Shown: positions 54,401 to 62,258 of the stretch, piece by piece | Position numbering within the stretch: the stretch's first letter is position 1 | Layout: each line of letters opens with the position of its first letter | NCBI RefSeq assembly: GCF_008974265.1 | Contig: NZ_BKZW01000004.1 | Location: forward strand, 186,001 to 250,000 | Source of the DNA: Dictyobacter vulcani | Lineage (GTDB): Bacteria > Chloroflexota > Ktedonobacteria > Ktedonobacterales > Ktedonobacteraceae | DNA length: 64,000 bases | Reading direction: 5' to 3' | The notes under the pieces: model-generated | Seen by the model: only the letters and a program-made list of their open reading frames with translations | Told to the model about the DNA's origin: nothing | Database searches by the model: none | Program-made: the position numbers and the translations under genes

Positions 54401-54827
54401 AGTTTTTGGTCTGCATACGCAGATAATCATTCCAGACCTGACCAATGGTCACGCTGGTATTGCTACCCGCAATCTCCTCAAAAGGCATGCCAGCATCTTC
54501 AAGGGCCTCCCAGACAATTTCCAGCAGCAGGCGCTGCTGTGGATCCAGATATTTAGCTTCGCGTGGTGAGATGCGAAAAGCTTTCCAATCAAACTGATCA
54601 ATCTGATCCAGGAAACTCCCCCAGCGGGTCGAGATTTTTCCCGGCTTGTTGACATCTGCATCATAGAGGCGGTCGAGATCCCAGCGGTCAGCAGGCACTT
54701 CACGTACCATATCCCGCCCCTGGCGTAACAAATGCCAAAATTCTTGTGGATTGTTCGCACCTGGGAAACGCAGCCCCATACCGATGACTGCAATCGGTTC
54801 TTTATTTGGGCCAGGCTTTGTACTCAT
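39417..54827 (-). CDS. Hybrid PKS-NRPS megasynthase: KS-AT*-ACP-C-A-T-C-A-T-T-E-C-A-T-E (three frameshifts)
   Basis: Four frames (54974-53814, 53859-52096, 52033-48797, 48731-39417) each stop inside a domain that continues in the next, so one ~5,137-residue protein is likely; each switch fits one lost base. KS: Cys in LDAACTSSM, His in ELHSAGTAKGDP and KTNLGHL. The AT-like part (~53,250-52,700) lacks GQG and GHSxG. ACP: GLDSVTITQL. C1 HHIAADGWS; A1; T1 IGGHSLLATQ. C2 HHIISDGWS; A2; two near-identical carriers GSGGDSILS and GCGGDSILS; E1 HHLVVDGVSWR. C3 HHLLLDGWS; A3; T3 LGGDSILS; E2 HHLVVDGFSWR. Specificity residues by eye: A1 DIWELTADDK, A2 DALWLGGTFK (Val), A3 DFWNIGMVHK (Thr). The expected product segment is acyl-X-D-Val-D-Thr. 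Confidence 0.9.
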
Positions 54828-55099
54828 AAAACGTATCACTCCCCTACCTCTTATGCAGAAGCAGGCAACTTTCAAATCTTCTTTATGCAGTAAGAATACT
54901 GCCCACCCCGTTAGTGCGAACGTTATTTTGAGCGTTAAGTTGCTGCCCGTTTTGGACCATATCAGAGTTAACACTAGAATTAACAGCGCATCTAACGGAA
55001 CAAAGCTTACTATCGAGTAGCGGCAGCGCTCGTCGCTGCGACCGGTTCACGCAAGCCATGTGCCTCAAACACGCCATCGTGTTTCGTGTGCCTGATCGT

Positions 55100-55510
55100 A
55101 CGTCGAGTGAGCGCCACACGCGGAGGCCGCACTGCTGCGTTTCCGCAGGGCAACGTGCAAGAACGACCAGCAGTGCTGTGGCGCCTACACGGAGACGGAT
55201 CGCGTGTGGCGTGGCCTGATCGTATGTGGAGGATTGTGGCGCCGACATGGATCGTGTGTGGCGTGGCCTGCTCGCGCAGCCACGTGGCGGGAGAGCGCGT
55301 GGATTATCCCCGTACCTTCTCGGAGAGGATCACGAAACACGATCCGTCTCGGTGTAGGCGCCACAGGCATGCGATGCTCGTTGAGCACCTCGCTCCACGA
55401 TCACGCCGCATGCCGGCCTCCGCGTGTGGCGCCCACTCGACGTACGATCCGCTGCTTTTGTACACAATGTTTTTATTGTTACAAAAGCACTTACGTGAAA
55501 TGTATTAGCC
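55100..55510. mobile_element. R2 MITE-like repeat, variant copy
   Basis: Inner inverted repeats GCGCCACACGCGGAGGCCGC (from 55,103) and the complement ending near 55,433, then the outer end CACTTACGTGAAATGTATTA at 55,488-55,507. The middle carries an extra partial duplication (TGGCGTGGCCTGATCGTATG and TGGCGTGGCCTGCTCGCGCA). It lies in the divergent region between the NRPS and the ABC exporter genes. Confidence 0.75.
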
Positions 55511-55542
55511 TTCATGGCCGCGACCTTCCCACGTACGAGCAG

Positions 55543-55617
55543 ACAGATGGTTTACTCACAGATGGTTTACTCACAGATGGTTTACTCACAGGTGGTTTAC
55601 TCACAGGTGGTTTACTC
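55543..55617. repeat. Five 15-bp tandem repeats
   Basis: The unit ACAGATGGTTTACTC is repeated five times, with A-to-G at position 5 in the last two units. It lies 127 bp before the start of the first ABC exporter gene. The in-frame peptide it would encode (TDGLL repeats) is not part of the transporter. Confidence 0.93.
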
Positions 55618-55743
55618 ATACGTGGAGTAAGGGCAGCGGCAAGCGCCTCCGATACGGGAGGGGCTTGTGCGTACGATGAACAGATCGCAGGCGCGAGGCC
55701 TGCCGCTACACCGGTACGAGGAATAGGAAAGGAGTCTGGAAGG

Positions 55744-57495
55744 TTGGCTAAGCAACAAATTGCAAAGGGCTTTTATCGCAGAATCTTTCAGCGTTATCTG
55801 CGCCCACAGAGCGCTCAATTATTATTGCTGGCTGTGTTGCTACTTCTGAGTAGTGTGGTGGCGCTGGCACCGGCCCAGGTCTTGCGCTTTTATATTGATG
55901 CCGCTCAGCAGAAAAGTATGTTGACGATCTTGCTGGTGATGGCCGGTTTGTATCTGGTTAGTGTGGTGGTGGCGATGGGGGTGAATGTGTGGAGTACGTA
56001 TTTAAGTGAGCGGTTAAGCTGGAGTGCGACAAATCGCTTGCGGGCGGATCTGCTGCAACATTGTCTGGATCTGGATATGTCGTTCCATAATGCACATACG
56101 CCGGGCGAGCTGATTGAGCGCATTGATGGCGATGTGAGTACGCTGGCGAATTTCTTTTCGCAACTGATCTTACGCGTGATCAGCAACGCTATCCTGCTGG
56201 TCTGTACCCTGGTGTTGCTGGCGCTGACCGATTGGCGCCTTGGTGTCGTCTTTACGCTCTTTTCGCTGGTGACGCTCTTTGCGCTGGGTAAGGTGCGCAA
56301 TATCGCGATCCCGCATTGGAAGGTGGCGCGGCAGGCCAGTGCGACCTTCTTTGGCTTTTTGGAGGAGCGCTTGAATGGTCGGGAAGATATCCTTTCTTCC
56401 TCGGCGACCGGCTATGTGATGCATCGTTTTTATCAGGCGTTACAGAAGAGCTATAAGCTGGAGAAAAAAGCTGGCTTGCTGGGCTCGACGCTTGGTGCTA
56501 CGACCGTGATCTGTTTTACCATGGGCTATGTGCTGACCTTTGCGCTGGGCGCGTATCTTTATCAGCAGCGGGTCATTACTCTTGGTGGTGTCTATCTGCT
56601 CTATCAGTATATGCTTTTGTTAGAACGACCGGTGCAGCAGATTACTTCGCAGCTGGATGAGTTGCAGATGGCGAATGCTGGCCTGTCGCGGGTGCGTGAC
56701 TTATTGGAGACGAGCAGTCTGTTGCCGGAAAGTTCCTCGGGCTCGTTCGCGGCCGGACCACTGCCGATCACATTTGAGGATGTGTCGTTCAGCTATACGC
56801 CTGAACGTAAGGCACTGCAAGGGCTGTCGTTGCAGGTACCAGCTGGCAAGATACTGGCGGTGATGGGGCGTACTGGCTGTGGCAAAAGCACGCTGGCTCG
56901 CCTGCTCTTGCGCTTATATGATCCAACGCAGGGACAGATCCGCTTTGGCACCACTCCCATCGCCTCGGTTCCACTGCACACGCTACGCGATAGCGTCGGA
57001 CTGGTGACCCAGGACATCCAGTTCTTCCATGCCTCGGTGCGGGACAACCTGACCTTCTTTAATCGCAGCATTGAGGATCAAACCATCCTTGAGGTTTTGG
57101 GTCAGATTGGTCTGCTGGATTGGTATCACAGCTTACCACAAGGACTGGATACACCGCTGCAGAGCTCGCAGGGCCTGTCCGCCGGGGAAGCGCAGTTGCT
57201 GGCACTGTGTCGCGTCTTCTTAAAAGATCCGCAGATCGTGATCCTGGACGAAGCCTCGTCGCGGCTGGATCCGATTACGGAACAGAAAATCGAGCGCGCC
57301 ATTGATCGCCTGCTGACGAATCGGACGGGCATTATTATCGCGCACCGCCTGGCGACGCTTGAGCGTGCCGATCAGGTGCTGCTGCTCAAGGATGGGCAGA
57401 TTGAAGAGCAGGGCTTGCTCGCGAGCTTGCGACAGGATCGTGATTCGCGTATCGCCCACTTGTTTGCCACCCATCAAGAGGAGGTACTGGCATGA
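55744..57495 (+). CDS. ABC exporter half-transporter A (TMD-NBD)
   Basis: 583 residues from the TTG at 55744, chosen because AAAGGAG stands 9-10 nt before it and the membrane domain begins just after. The frame is open much further upstream, but only through repeats. Six helices come first (LLLLAVLLLLSSVVALAPAQ onward). The NBD has Walker A GRTGCGKST, a variant signature LSAGEAQLLALCRVF, Walker B IVILDEASSRLD with catalytic Glu, and switch His in IIAHRLATL. Its stop overlaps the ATG of the next half (ATGA), so the two form a heterodimer, probably exporting the NRPS product. Confidence 0.92.
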   Translation: MAKQQIAKGFYRRIFQRYLRPQSAQLLLLAVLLLLSSVVALAPAQVLRFYIDAAQQKSMLTILLVMAGLYLVSVVVAMGVNVWSTYLSERLSWSATNRLRADLLQHCLDLDMSFHNAHTPGELIERIDGDVSTLANFFSQLILRVISNAILLVCTLVLLALTDWRLGVVFTLFSLVTLFALGKVRNIAIPHWKVARQASATFFGFLEERLNGREDILSSSATGYVMHRFYQALQKSYKLEKKAGLLGSTLGATTVICFTMGYVLTFALGAYLYQQRVITLGGVYLLYQYMLLLERPVQQITSQLDELQMANAGLSRVRDLLETSSLLPESSSGSFAAGPLPITFEDVSFSYTPERKALQGLSLQVPAGKILAVMGRTGCGKSTLARLLLRLYDPTQGQIRFGTTPIASVPLHTLRDSVGLVTQDIQFFHASVRDNLTFFNRSIEDQTILEVLGQIGLLDWYHSLPQGLDTPLQSSQGLSAGEAQLLALCRVFLKDPQIVILDEASSRLDPITEQKIERAIDRLLTNRTGIIIAHRLATLERADQVLLLKDGQIEEQGLLASLRQDRDSRIAHLFATHQEEVLA

Positions 57496-59294
57496 AAACC
57501 TGGCAATATGCCCTGCGTCTCATGAAGTTGCAGCCCTGGCTCTATGTCTGGGCCGGACTGTTGCAGCTCTTTTTTCTCCTGACCATGCTCGGGGAAGGAC
57601 TCTTCATTCAAGGCTTTATTGATAGCCTGACCGGACATATGCTGCTCGGCCTGAATGTCTGGAGTATCATTGTCCTCTTGCTGGTGACGCGACTGAGTAG
57701 CGTGATCTTTATGGTCCTGGCGATCCTGACACAGACCACGCTGCGCTTCGCCATTACCATTCTATTGCGGCGCAACCTGTTTGTGCATATCCTGAGCCTG
57801 CCGGGGGCCGCGCAACTCACGGATGCAGCCAGTGGCGTGATTAATCGTTTCCGTGATGATGTGGATGAGATCGTGCGGTTCATGGCCATGGTCCTGCAAA
57901 CGGCGGCCATGCTTATCTCGACCTCGCTGGCCCTCTCGATTATGTTCTCGATCAATATCAGCGTGACGCTCCTGACCTTCCTGCCGCCATTGATCGTGAC
58001 GGGGATGATGGTGCTGGTCTCGAACAAGGTGCGCCAGTATCGCATCCTGAGCCGGACCGCCACCGGGAATGTGACCCGCATCATTGGTGAGATCTGCCAC
58101 TCGGTGCAGGCGATCCATGTGGCCAATGCCCAATCCACGGTCATGGACCATTTTCAGGAACTCAACGCGAAAAGGCAGCAAGTCTCGGTTAGCGAGCGCC
58201 TCTTCACCTCGATCCTGGAGGCCATTTCCGGTAATTTGATCTATATCAGCATGGGCCTGATCCTGATGTTTATTGCCCGGCCCTTGCTGGCCGGAACCTT
58301 TACCGTTGGCGATTTTGCCCTCTTCATGTCCTATCTAATTTTCGCCACGCAGATCCCCCAGGCCATCGGTCTCTGTCTGGCCTTCTATAAGCAGGCCGGC
58401 GTCTCCTTTGAGCGTATGCTGGCCTTGATCCAGCAGCCACCAGCCGCCCTGGTTGAAGCGGCCCCGCTGCACTTAAAGGGAGAGATTCCCGCCGTACCCC
58501 AGATCGTGAAGCGGCCCGAGGACCGCTTTCAGTCCTTGCGTATCCACAATCTCTCCTATCAGTATCCTGACACCACCCACGGCATCGAGGGCATTGATCT
58601 CCAGATTGAGCCAGGTGCTTTTATCGTGATCACCGGCCGTATCGGGTCCGGCAAAACAACCTTTCTGCGTACCCTGCTGGGACTCCTGCCTCAGACAGGC
58701 GGCGAAATGTACTGGAACAACAAAGCCATCCAGGATCCAGCGGCATGGCTTGTCCCGCCACGCTGCGCCTATACGGCCCAGGTGCCGCGCCTCTTCAGTG
58801 AAACCGTCCGTGACAATATCCTGCTGGGACAGCCAGAGGATGCGCAGGAACTGCAACATATCCTCTATCAAGCCATCCTGGAGGACGATATCAAGACCTT
58901 TGAGCAGGGGTTGGACACCAATATTGGGCTGCGTGGCGTGAAGCTTTCTGGTGGTCAGCAGCAACGTACGGCCGCCGCCCGCATGTTTGCCCGTCAGAGC
59001 GACCTGCTTGTCTTCGACGATCTTTCCAGTGCTTTGGACGTAGAGACCGAACAGCTCCTCTGGGAACGCCTCAGCAAACAGAGGCGCTACACCTGCCTGG
59101 TCGTCTCGCACCGCAAAGAAGCCTTCAGGCGCGCCGACCATATTCTCGTGCTCAAAAACGGCCGTGTCGAAGCTCAGGGAACCCTGCACACACTCTTACA
59201 GAACTGCCCTGAAATGCGCAACCTCTGGTCCGGCTCCGAAGAAGCCGTAACCTCCGAGGATTTTGAGGAGGGAATGGAAGAATTGTTGGCCTGA
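57492..59294 (+). CDS. ABC exporter half-transporter B (TMD-NBD)
   Basis: 600 residues. Six membrane helices are followed by an NBD with Walker A GRIGSGKTT, canonical signature LSGGQQQRTAAARMF, Walker B LLVFDDLSSALD (Asp in place of the catalytic Glu) and switch His in VVSHRKEAF. Together with half A this makes one consensus and one degenerate ATP site: A's Walker motifs meet B's LSGGQ, while B's DD meets A's LSAGE. This arrangement is usual for heterodimeric exporters. It is translationally coupled to half A and divergent from the NRPS genes. Confidence 0.93.
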   Translation: MKTWQYALRLMKLQPWLYVWAGLLQLFFLLTMLGEGLFIQGFIDSLTGHMLLGLNVWSIIVLLLVTRLSSVIFMVLAILTQTTLRFAITILLRRNLFVHILSLPGAAQLTDAASGVINRFRDDVDEIVRFMAMVLQTAAMLISTSLALSIMFSINISVTLLTFLPPLIVTGMMVLVSNKVRQYRILSRTATGNVTRIIGEICHSVQAIHVANAQSTVMDHFQELNAKRQQVSVSERLFTSILEAISGNLIYISMGLILMFIARPLLAGTFTVGDFALFMSYLIFATQIPQAIGLCLAFYKQAGVSFERMLALIQQPPAALVEAAPLHLKGEIPAVPQIVKRPEDRFQSLRIHNLSYQYPDTTHGIEGIDLQIEPGAFIVITGRIGSGKTTFLRTLLGLLPQTGGEMYWNNKAIQDPAAWLVPPRCAYTAQVPRLFSETVRDNILLGQPEDAQELQHILYQAILEDDIKTFEQGLDTNIGLRGVKLSGGQQQRTAAARMFARQSDLLVFDDLSSALDVETEQLLWERLSKQRRYTCLVVSHRKEAFRRADHILVLKNGRVEAQGTLHTLLQNCPEMRNLWSGSEEAVTSEDFEEGMEELLA

Positions 59295-59327
59295 TACAAG
59301 CAACACCTGTATCGGCAGCCGTCAAGG

Positions 59328-59650
59328 CTAATACTTTTCACTTAGCGATATGTTGAGAGATGGTTCGACGTGACCAGCAAGCCAGGTGTACGTGGAGAGG
59401 GCGCCACACGCGGAGGCCGCACTGCTGCGTTTGCGCAGGCCAGCGTGCAAGCACGACGCGCAGTGCTGTGGCGCCTACAGGGATCGTGGGTGCCGTCGCC
59501 TGCTCGCGCCGCAACGTGGTGGGAGAGCGCGTGGATCCTCCCCGTACCTTCTCGAAGAGGATCACGAAACAGGATCCGTCTCGGTGTAGGCGCCACAGGC
59601 ATGCGCTGCTCGTTGAGCCCTCGCTCCACGATCATGCCGCATGCCGGCCT
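59328..59650. mobile_element. R2 MITE-like repeat, left part (split by IS110)
   Basis: The left outer end GGCTAATACTTTTCACTTAG and the first inner inverted repeat match the other R2 copies base for base over long stretches. Homology stops at GCATGCCGGCCT and resumes at 61,476 with CTCGCGTGTGGCGCC, continuing to about 61,562. The IS110 element therefore inserted at the inner inverted repeat. Confidence 0.9.
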
Positions 59651-59657
59651 TCTACGT

Positions 59658-59663
59658 TATACT
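59658..59663 (+). promoter_or_regulatory. -10 half of a circle-junction promoter
   Basis: TATACT lies 8 nt inside the left end. In the linear insertion it has no matching -35. When the right end (TTGACA at 61,462-61,467) is joined to the left end through the CT core, the spacing is exactly 17 bp (8 + 2 + 7). Confidence 0.75.
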
Positions 59664-59674
59664 TTTGGCATGAG

Positions 59675-59890
59675 TACTGAATGCTTCACTTGGACAGCAG
59701 AAAGGATGATGCGATAGAGTGAAGCAACGGGACTCCACCTGGAAAATACCCTGCCGGCCCGCGGCTCTTCTTCGCGAAGAGACTGCCAACGCGAGACCTG
59801 TATTTCCAGGTGCTTTCCAAGGTCGTAATCACACGAGAGCGTTGCGCTTCGAGCGCCAGTAGAAGGCTCGATCCGCCTTGGAGCGTTCCC
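59675..59890 (+). ncRNA. Candidate bridge RNA of the IS110 element
   Basis: 5' stem-loop: TGCTTCACT (59682-59690) pairs with AGTGAAGCA (59718-59726). Target loop: stem CACCTGGAAAATA (59736-59748) with TATTTCCAGGTG (59801-59812). Inside it, TGCCGGCC (59752-59759) equals the left target flank plus the core C, and ACGCGAG (59789-59795) is complementary to CT plus the right flank CGCGT. Donor loop: stem CCAAGG (59817-59822) with CCTTGG (59876-59881). Inside it, GAGAGCGT (59835-59842) equals the element's right end, and GTAGAAG (59859-59865) is complementary to CT plus its left end TCTAC. All four guides therefore fit the observed DNA. Exact RNA ends are estimates. Confidence 0.88.
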
Positions 59891-59913
59891 TTTCATTTCA
59901 AAGGAGCATTGCT

Positions 59914-61134
59914 ATGTGGTTTACTGGTATCGATTGGGCTGACACCCATCATGATGTGGTCGTCCTCGACCATGAAGGAGCGCTGTGCCTGCGCCTACGG
60001 ATTGACCATACTGCCGCAGGAGTTGCCTCCTTGATTACGCGCTTACGCGCACTTACTGGCCCCGATCATCAAGATGAGATGATCTGTGTGCTGGAAACCA
60101 AGACCAATTTACTCGTGACCGCTTTGCTGAAGGCCAATTTTGTCCCGTATCCTATCAATCCTAAAACGGTTGATCGCTGGCGTCCCGTCTCCGGCGCCAA
60201 ATCCGACCTGCTTGATGCCTACACCCTGGCCAAAATCGCCCGCAGTGATTGGCGTGATTTGAGGCCCCTGCATCTGCCAGAGCAGGGGTTGCAGGAACTG
60301 CAACTGTTGGTGCGTGATCAGCAGGGATTGATTGGAGCGCAGACGCGTCTGGCGAATCAACTCCGCGCGTGCTTGAAAGCGTACTACCCGGTGGTCCTCG
60401 ACGCCTTTGACAAGGGGACCACGTTGCAGAAAAGTTTGCTCGCTTTCATCGTCGCCTATCCGACTCCTGAGCAGGCACGTCAGGCAAGCGTAGAGGAGCT
60501 GACCCAGATCTTCAAACAGGCACGCCATCCTCATCCCCTACCGTGTGCGCAACGGGTCTGGCCACTGCTTCAACAACCGCACCTGGAGGCGAGCGCGGCG
60601 GTGGTGCATGCCAAATCCCGACTGGCGCAAACGCTGGTCGCCCAACTGCACACCCTCATGGCGCAGATCCATGACTATGATCTGGCCATTGAGGAGCTCT
60701 ATCAGCAGCAAGATGAATATGAGGTCTTCGCGAGCCTCCCCAATTCTGGCAAGCGATTGGGCCCGCGGTTGCTGGCGGAGTTGGCGGTCATTGACCCTCA
60801 TGAAGCCACTGTCGCCGTCGCGCAACAACTCGCAGGCACCGCTCCAGTCACCAAACAAAGCGGCAACAGTCGCTATGTAGTGCAACGCCAAGCGTGTAGC
60901 AAAACGCTTCGCGCTACAGTGTATCTGTTGGCGGCAGAGAGTTGCAAGAACATCAGTTGGGCGCGAGCGTATCATGACCAGAAAAAGAAGCAAGGCAAAA
61001 AGAGTGCGACCATTTTTCGGGGGCTGGCCAATACATGGCTTCGGATTATCTGGGCGATGCGGCGCAAGAAAGAGACCTATCAGGAGGACACGTTTGTACA
61101 AGCCCAGGCTCGCCATGCGCCAGCGGCCGCCTGA
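59914..61134 (+). CDS. IS110-family recombinase (DEDD transposase)
   Basis: 406 residues from the ATG at 59914, which follows AAAGGAG. The N-terminal RuvC-like DEDD domain is visible: GIDWADTHHD (first Asp), CVLETKTN (Glu), then KSDLLDAYTLAKIAR with the paired Asp residues. A central helical, coiled-coil-like part leads to the C-terminal Tnp domain with FASLPNSGKRLGPRLLAEL, LAGTAPVTKQSGNSRYV and a Ser in AAESCKN or near it. Length and order match intact IS110 recombinases, and no frameshift is present. It acts with the upstream bridge RNA to join target and donor at CT cores. Confidence 0.95.
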   Translation: MWFTGIDWADTHHDVVVLDHEGALCLRLRIDHTAAGVASLITRLRALTGPDHQDEMICVLETKTNLLVTALLKANFVPYPINPKTVDRWRPVSGAKSDLLDAYTLAKIARSDWRDLRPLHLPEQGLQELQLLVRDQQGLIGAQTRLANQLRACLKAYYPVVLDAFDKGTTLQKSLLAFIVAYPTPEQARQASVEELTQIFKQARHPHPLPCAQRVWPLLQQPHLEASAAVVHAKSRLAQTLVAQLHTLMAQIHDYDLAIEELYQQQDEYEVFASLPNSGKRLGPRLLAELAVIDPHEATVAVAQQLAGTAPVTKQSGNSRYVVQRQACSKTLRATVYLLAAESCKNISWARAYHDQKKKQGKKSATIFRGLANTWLRIIWAMRRKKETYQEDTFVQAQARHAPAAA

Positions 61135-61139
61135 GCGGT

Positions 61140-61189
61140 GCGTGCTGCCGTGATCTGCACGGCATGCCGTGCAGATCACGGCAGCACGC
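61140..61189. repeat. Perfect 50-bp palindrome just after the IS110 recombinase gene
   Basis: Two 25-bp arms, GCGTGCTGCCGTGATCTGCA plus five bases and the exact complement, meet with no loop between 61164 and 61165. It starts 6 bp after the stop codon. It could act as a terminator or a cruciform. Confidence 0.97.
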
Positions 61190-61363
61190 GACAGCGGAGC
61201 ACCCAGAGATCCGCGATTGGAACCGATACAGCAACTCTTTGCTTCAATGGGAGAGCCTCTGGCGCCCGTGGAGTCAAGGGGGAAGAGCAGCGGGCTTGAG
61301 ACCACGGCGAGTCAAAAGCGAAACGAGCCTCACCCATTGAACGACCGTACCCTGTCTCATCAT

Positions 61364-61388
61364 CTGGGTGTGCTGGTTGCACACCCAG
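61364..61388. repeat. Hairpin in the right end of the IS110 element
   Basis: CTGGGTGTGC (61364-61373) pairs with GCACACCCAG (61379-61388) around TGGTT. Role unknown. Confidence 0.85.
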
Positions 61389-61461
61389 CATCAGGGCACT
61401 GGGTCAGTCTGTGCTCAAAAAGCCTTCGGGATATGAGCTGAAAAGGTCTTTTTTGGCCCCC

Positions 61462-61467
61462 TTGACA
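61462..61467 (+). promoter_or_regulatory. -35 half of a circle-junction promoter
   Basis: A consensus TTGACA lies 8 bp before the right boundary. Pointing out of the element, it becomes a full promoter with TATACT of the left end only after excision and circularisation. Confidence 0.75.
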
Positions 61468-61477
61468 GAGAGCGTCT

Positions 61478-61562
61478 CGCGTGTGGCGCCCTCTCCACGT
61501 ATGATTCGCTGCTTTTCTCTGTTTTTTATGGTCACAAAAGCGCTTCACCGAAACGTATTGGC
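61478..61562. mobile_element. R2 MITE-like repeat, right part (split by IS110)
   Basis: Continues the R2 copy begun at 59,328: CGCGTGTGGCGCCCTCTCCA, then the outer end CGCTTCACCGAAACGTATTG. Confidence 0.88.
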
Positions 61563-61685
61563 GCTTGTCGCTGCGATCAGTCGTACCGGCAGCGCTGGTC
61601 GCTGCGATCAAGCCAGCAACACGAAGAGAGGATGGGTCATCGTTTCCAGGGACATGCTCGTACGCCGGCAGGCCGCAGCGACCAG

Positions 61686-61836
61686 GGCTAATACGTTTTA
61701 CTTAAGCCTTTTTCTGGACGAGATTGACGAAAGCATCTAAGCCGATCAGAGGCCCAGTGACTTCTTTTGAGAAGGTGTTCCTTCACCGTCATGCTATCAT
61801 TTCAGCCATTCAATCCTTAAGTGAAAAGTATTAGCC
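61686..61836. mobile_element. 151-bp miniature element with R2-type ends
   Basis: Ends GGCTAATACGTTTTACTTAAG and CTTAAGTGAAAAGTATTAGCC are a near-perfect 21-bp inverted repeat. On the minus strand the interior reads as a short N-terminal stub (MTVKEHLLKRSHWASD) next to a C-terminal stub in another frame (LIGLDAFVNLVQKKA, stop). This looks like an IS whose transposase was deleted internally. Its right edge is 1 bp from the stop codon of the carrier-protein gene. Confidence 0.75.
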
Positions 61837-61837
61837 G

Positions 61838-62107
61838 TCAAGGCTGCCGGTACAGGTGTTGGGCGAGCATTTCTATGGTTGGGTGCATATAGAAGGTTAT
61901 GATTGGGATGGTGCAGTTGAGTTGTTGCTGCAATTGCATCTGGAGTGTACGGATGGTGAGCGATTTACAGCCCAGGTCAAAGAAATTGTGACGTCCCTGA
62001 ATACCTTTGAGGTTGAGTTCAGCACTTACCAGGTCAATCAGGATCTGTTGTATGTCCTGGACACTGAATGAATAGTGTAATTGCGACACCGTTTGGGTCT
62101 GCTGCAT
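61838..62107 (-). CDS. Discrete acyl/peptidyl carrier protein
   Basis: 89 residues. IQQILIDLVSAELNLKGIQG is the first carrier helix. FFDLGCKSLTIRTLQMQLQQ holds the phosphopantetheine Ser in LGxxS form (GCKSL). The last helix is PTIEMLAQHLYRQ. A GGAGCAAAAG site precedes the ATG. A separate carrier in an NRPS locus that has an A-less C-T-C protein could hold a trans-supplied building block, for example the substrate of the SyrP-like dioxygenase. A partner A domain is not in the window. Confidence 0.87.
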   Translation of the reverse strand: MQQTQTVSQLHYSFSVQDIQQILIDLVSAELNLKGIQGRHNFFDLGCKSLTIRTLQMQLQQQLNCTIPIITFYMHPTIEMLAQHLYRQP

Positions 62108-62258
62108 ATCTCTTTTGCTCCTCTACAAGTTGATCGGCTCTTTCGTGGGTCCTGGTTGTGTGTCTCTAAATAGAGCAGATTTGGACCTTGAAAGAGCCGT
62201 ATCAAATTTTGTCGGACAGCGCAAAGGTTTGTCTTCTTATGGTATAGGCAAGCAATAT

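Larger units (their letters stand above)
59651..61475 (+). mobile_element. IS110-family insertion sequence with bridge-RNA leader
   Basis: Boundaries come from the interrupted R2 repeat: CT at 59649-59650 and CT at 61476-61477 flank the element, as expected for an IS110 CT core. Left end: 263 nt noncoding before the recombinase. Right end: ~340 nt with a 50-bp palindrome and another hairpin. There are no terminal inverted repeats and no target duplication beyond the dinucleotide, both normal for IS110. Confidence 0.92.

Noticed and set aside
55204..55743. In-frame N-terminal extension of the first ABC exporter
   Set aside because: It translates the R2 repeat and the 15-bp tandem repeat; the TTG at 55744 has a ribosome site and precedes the membrane domain.
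60538..61305. 255-residue minus-strand frame opposite the IS110 recombinase
   Set aside because: It is a shadow of the recombinase codons; it lacks a ribosome site and runs through the palindrome.
61135..61475. Bridge RNA placed in the right end, as in IS1111-type elements
   Set aside because: Structured, but no segments matching target and donor were seen there, whereas the left-end leader has all four guides.
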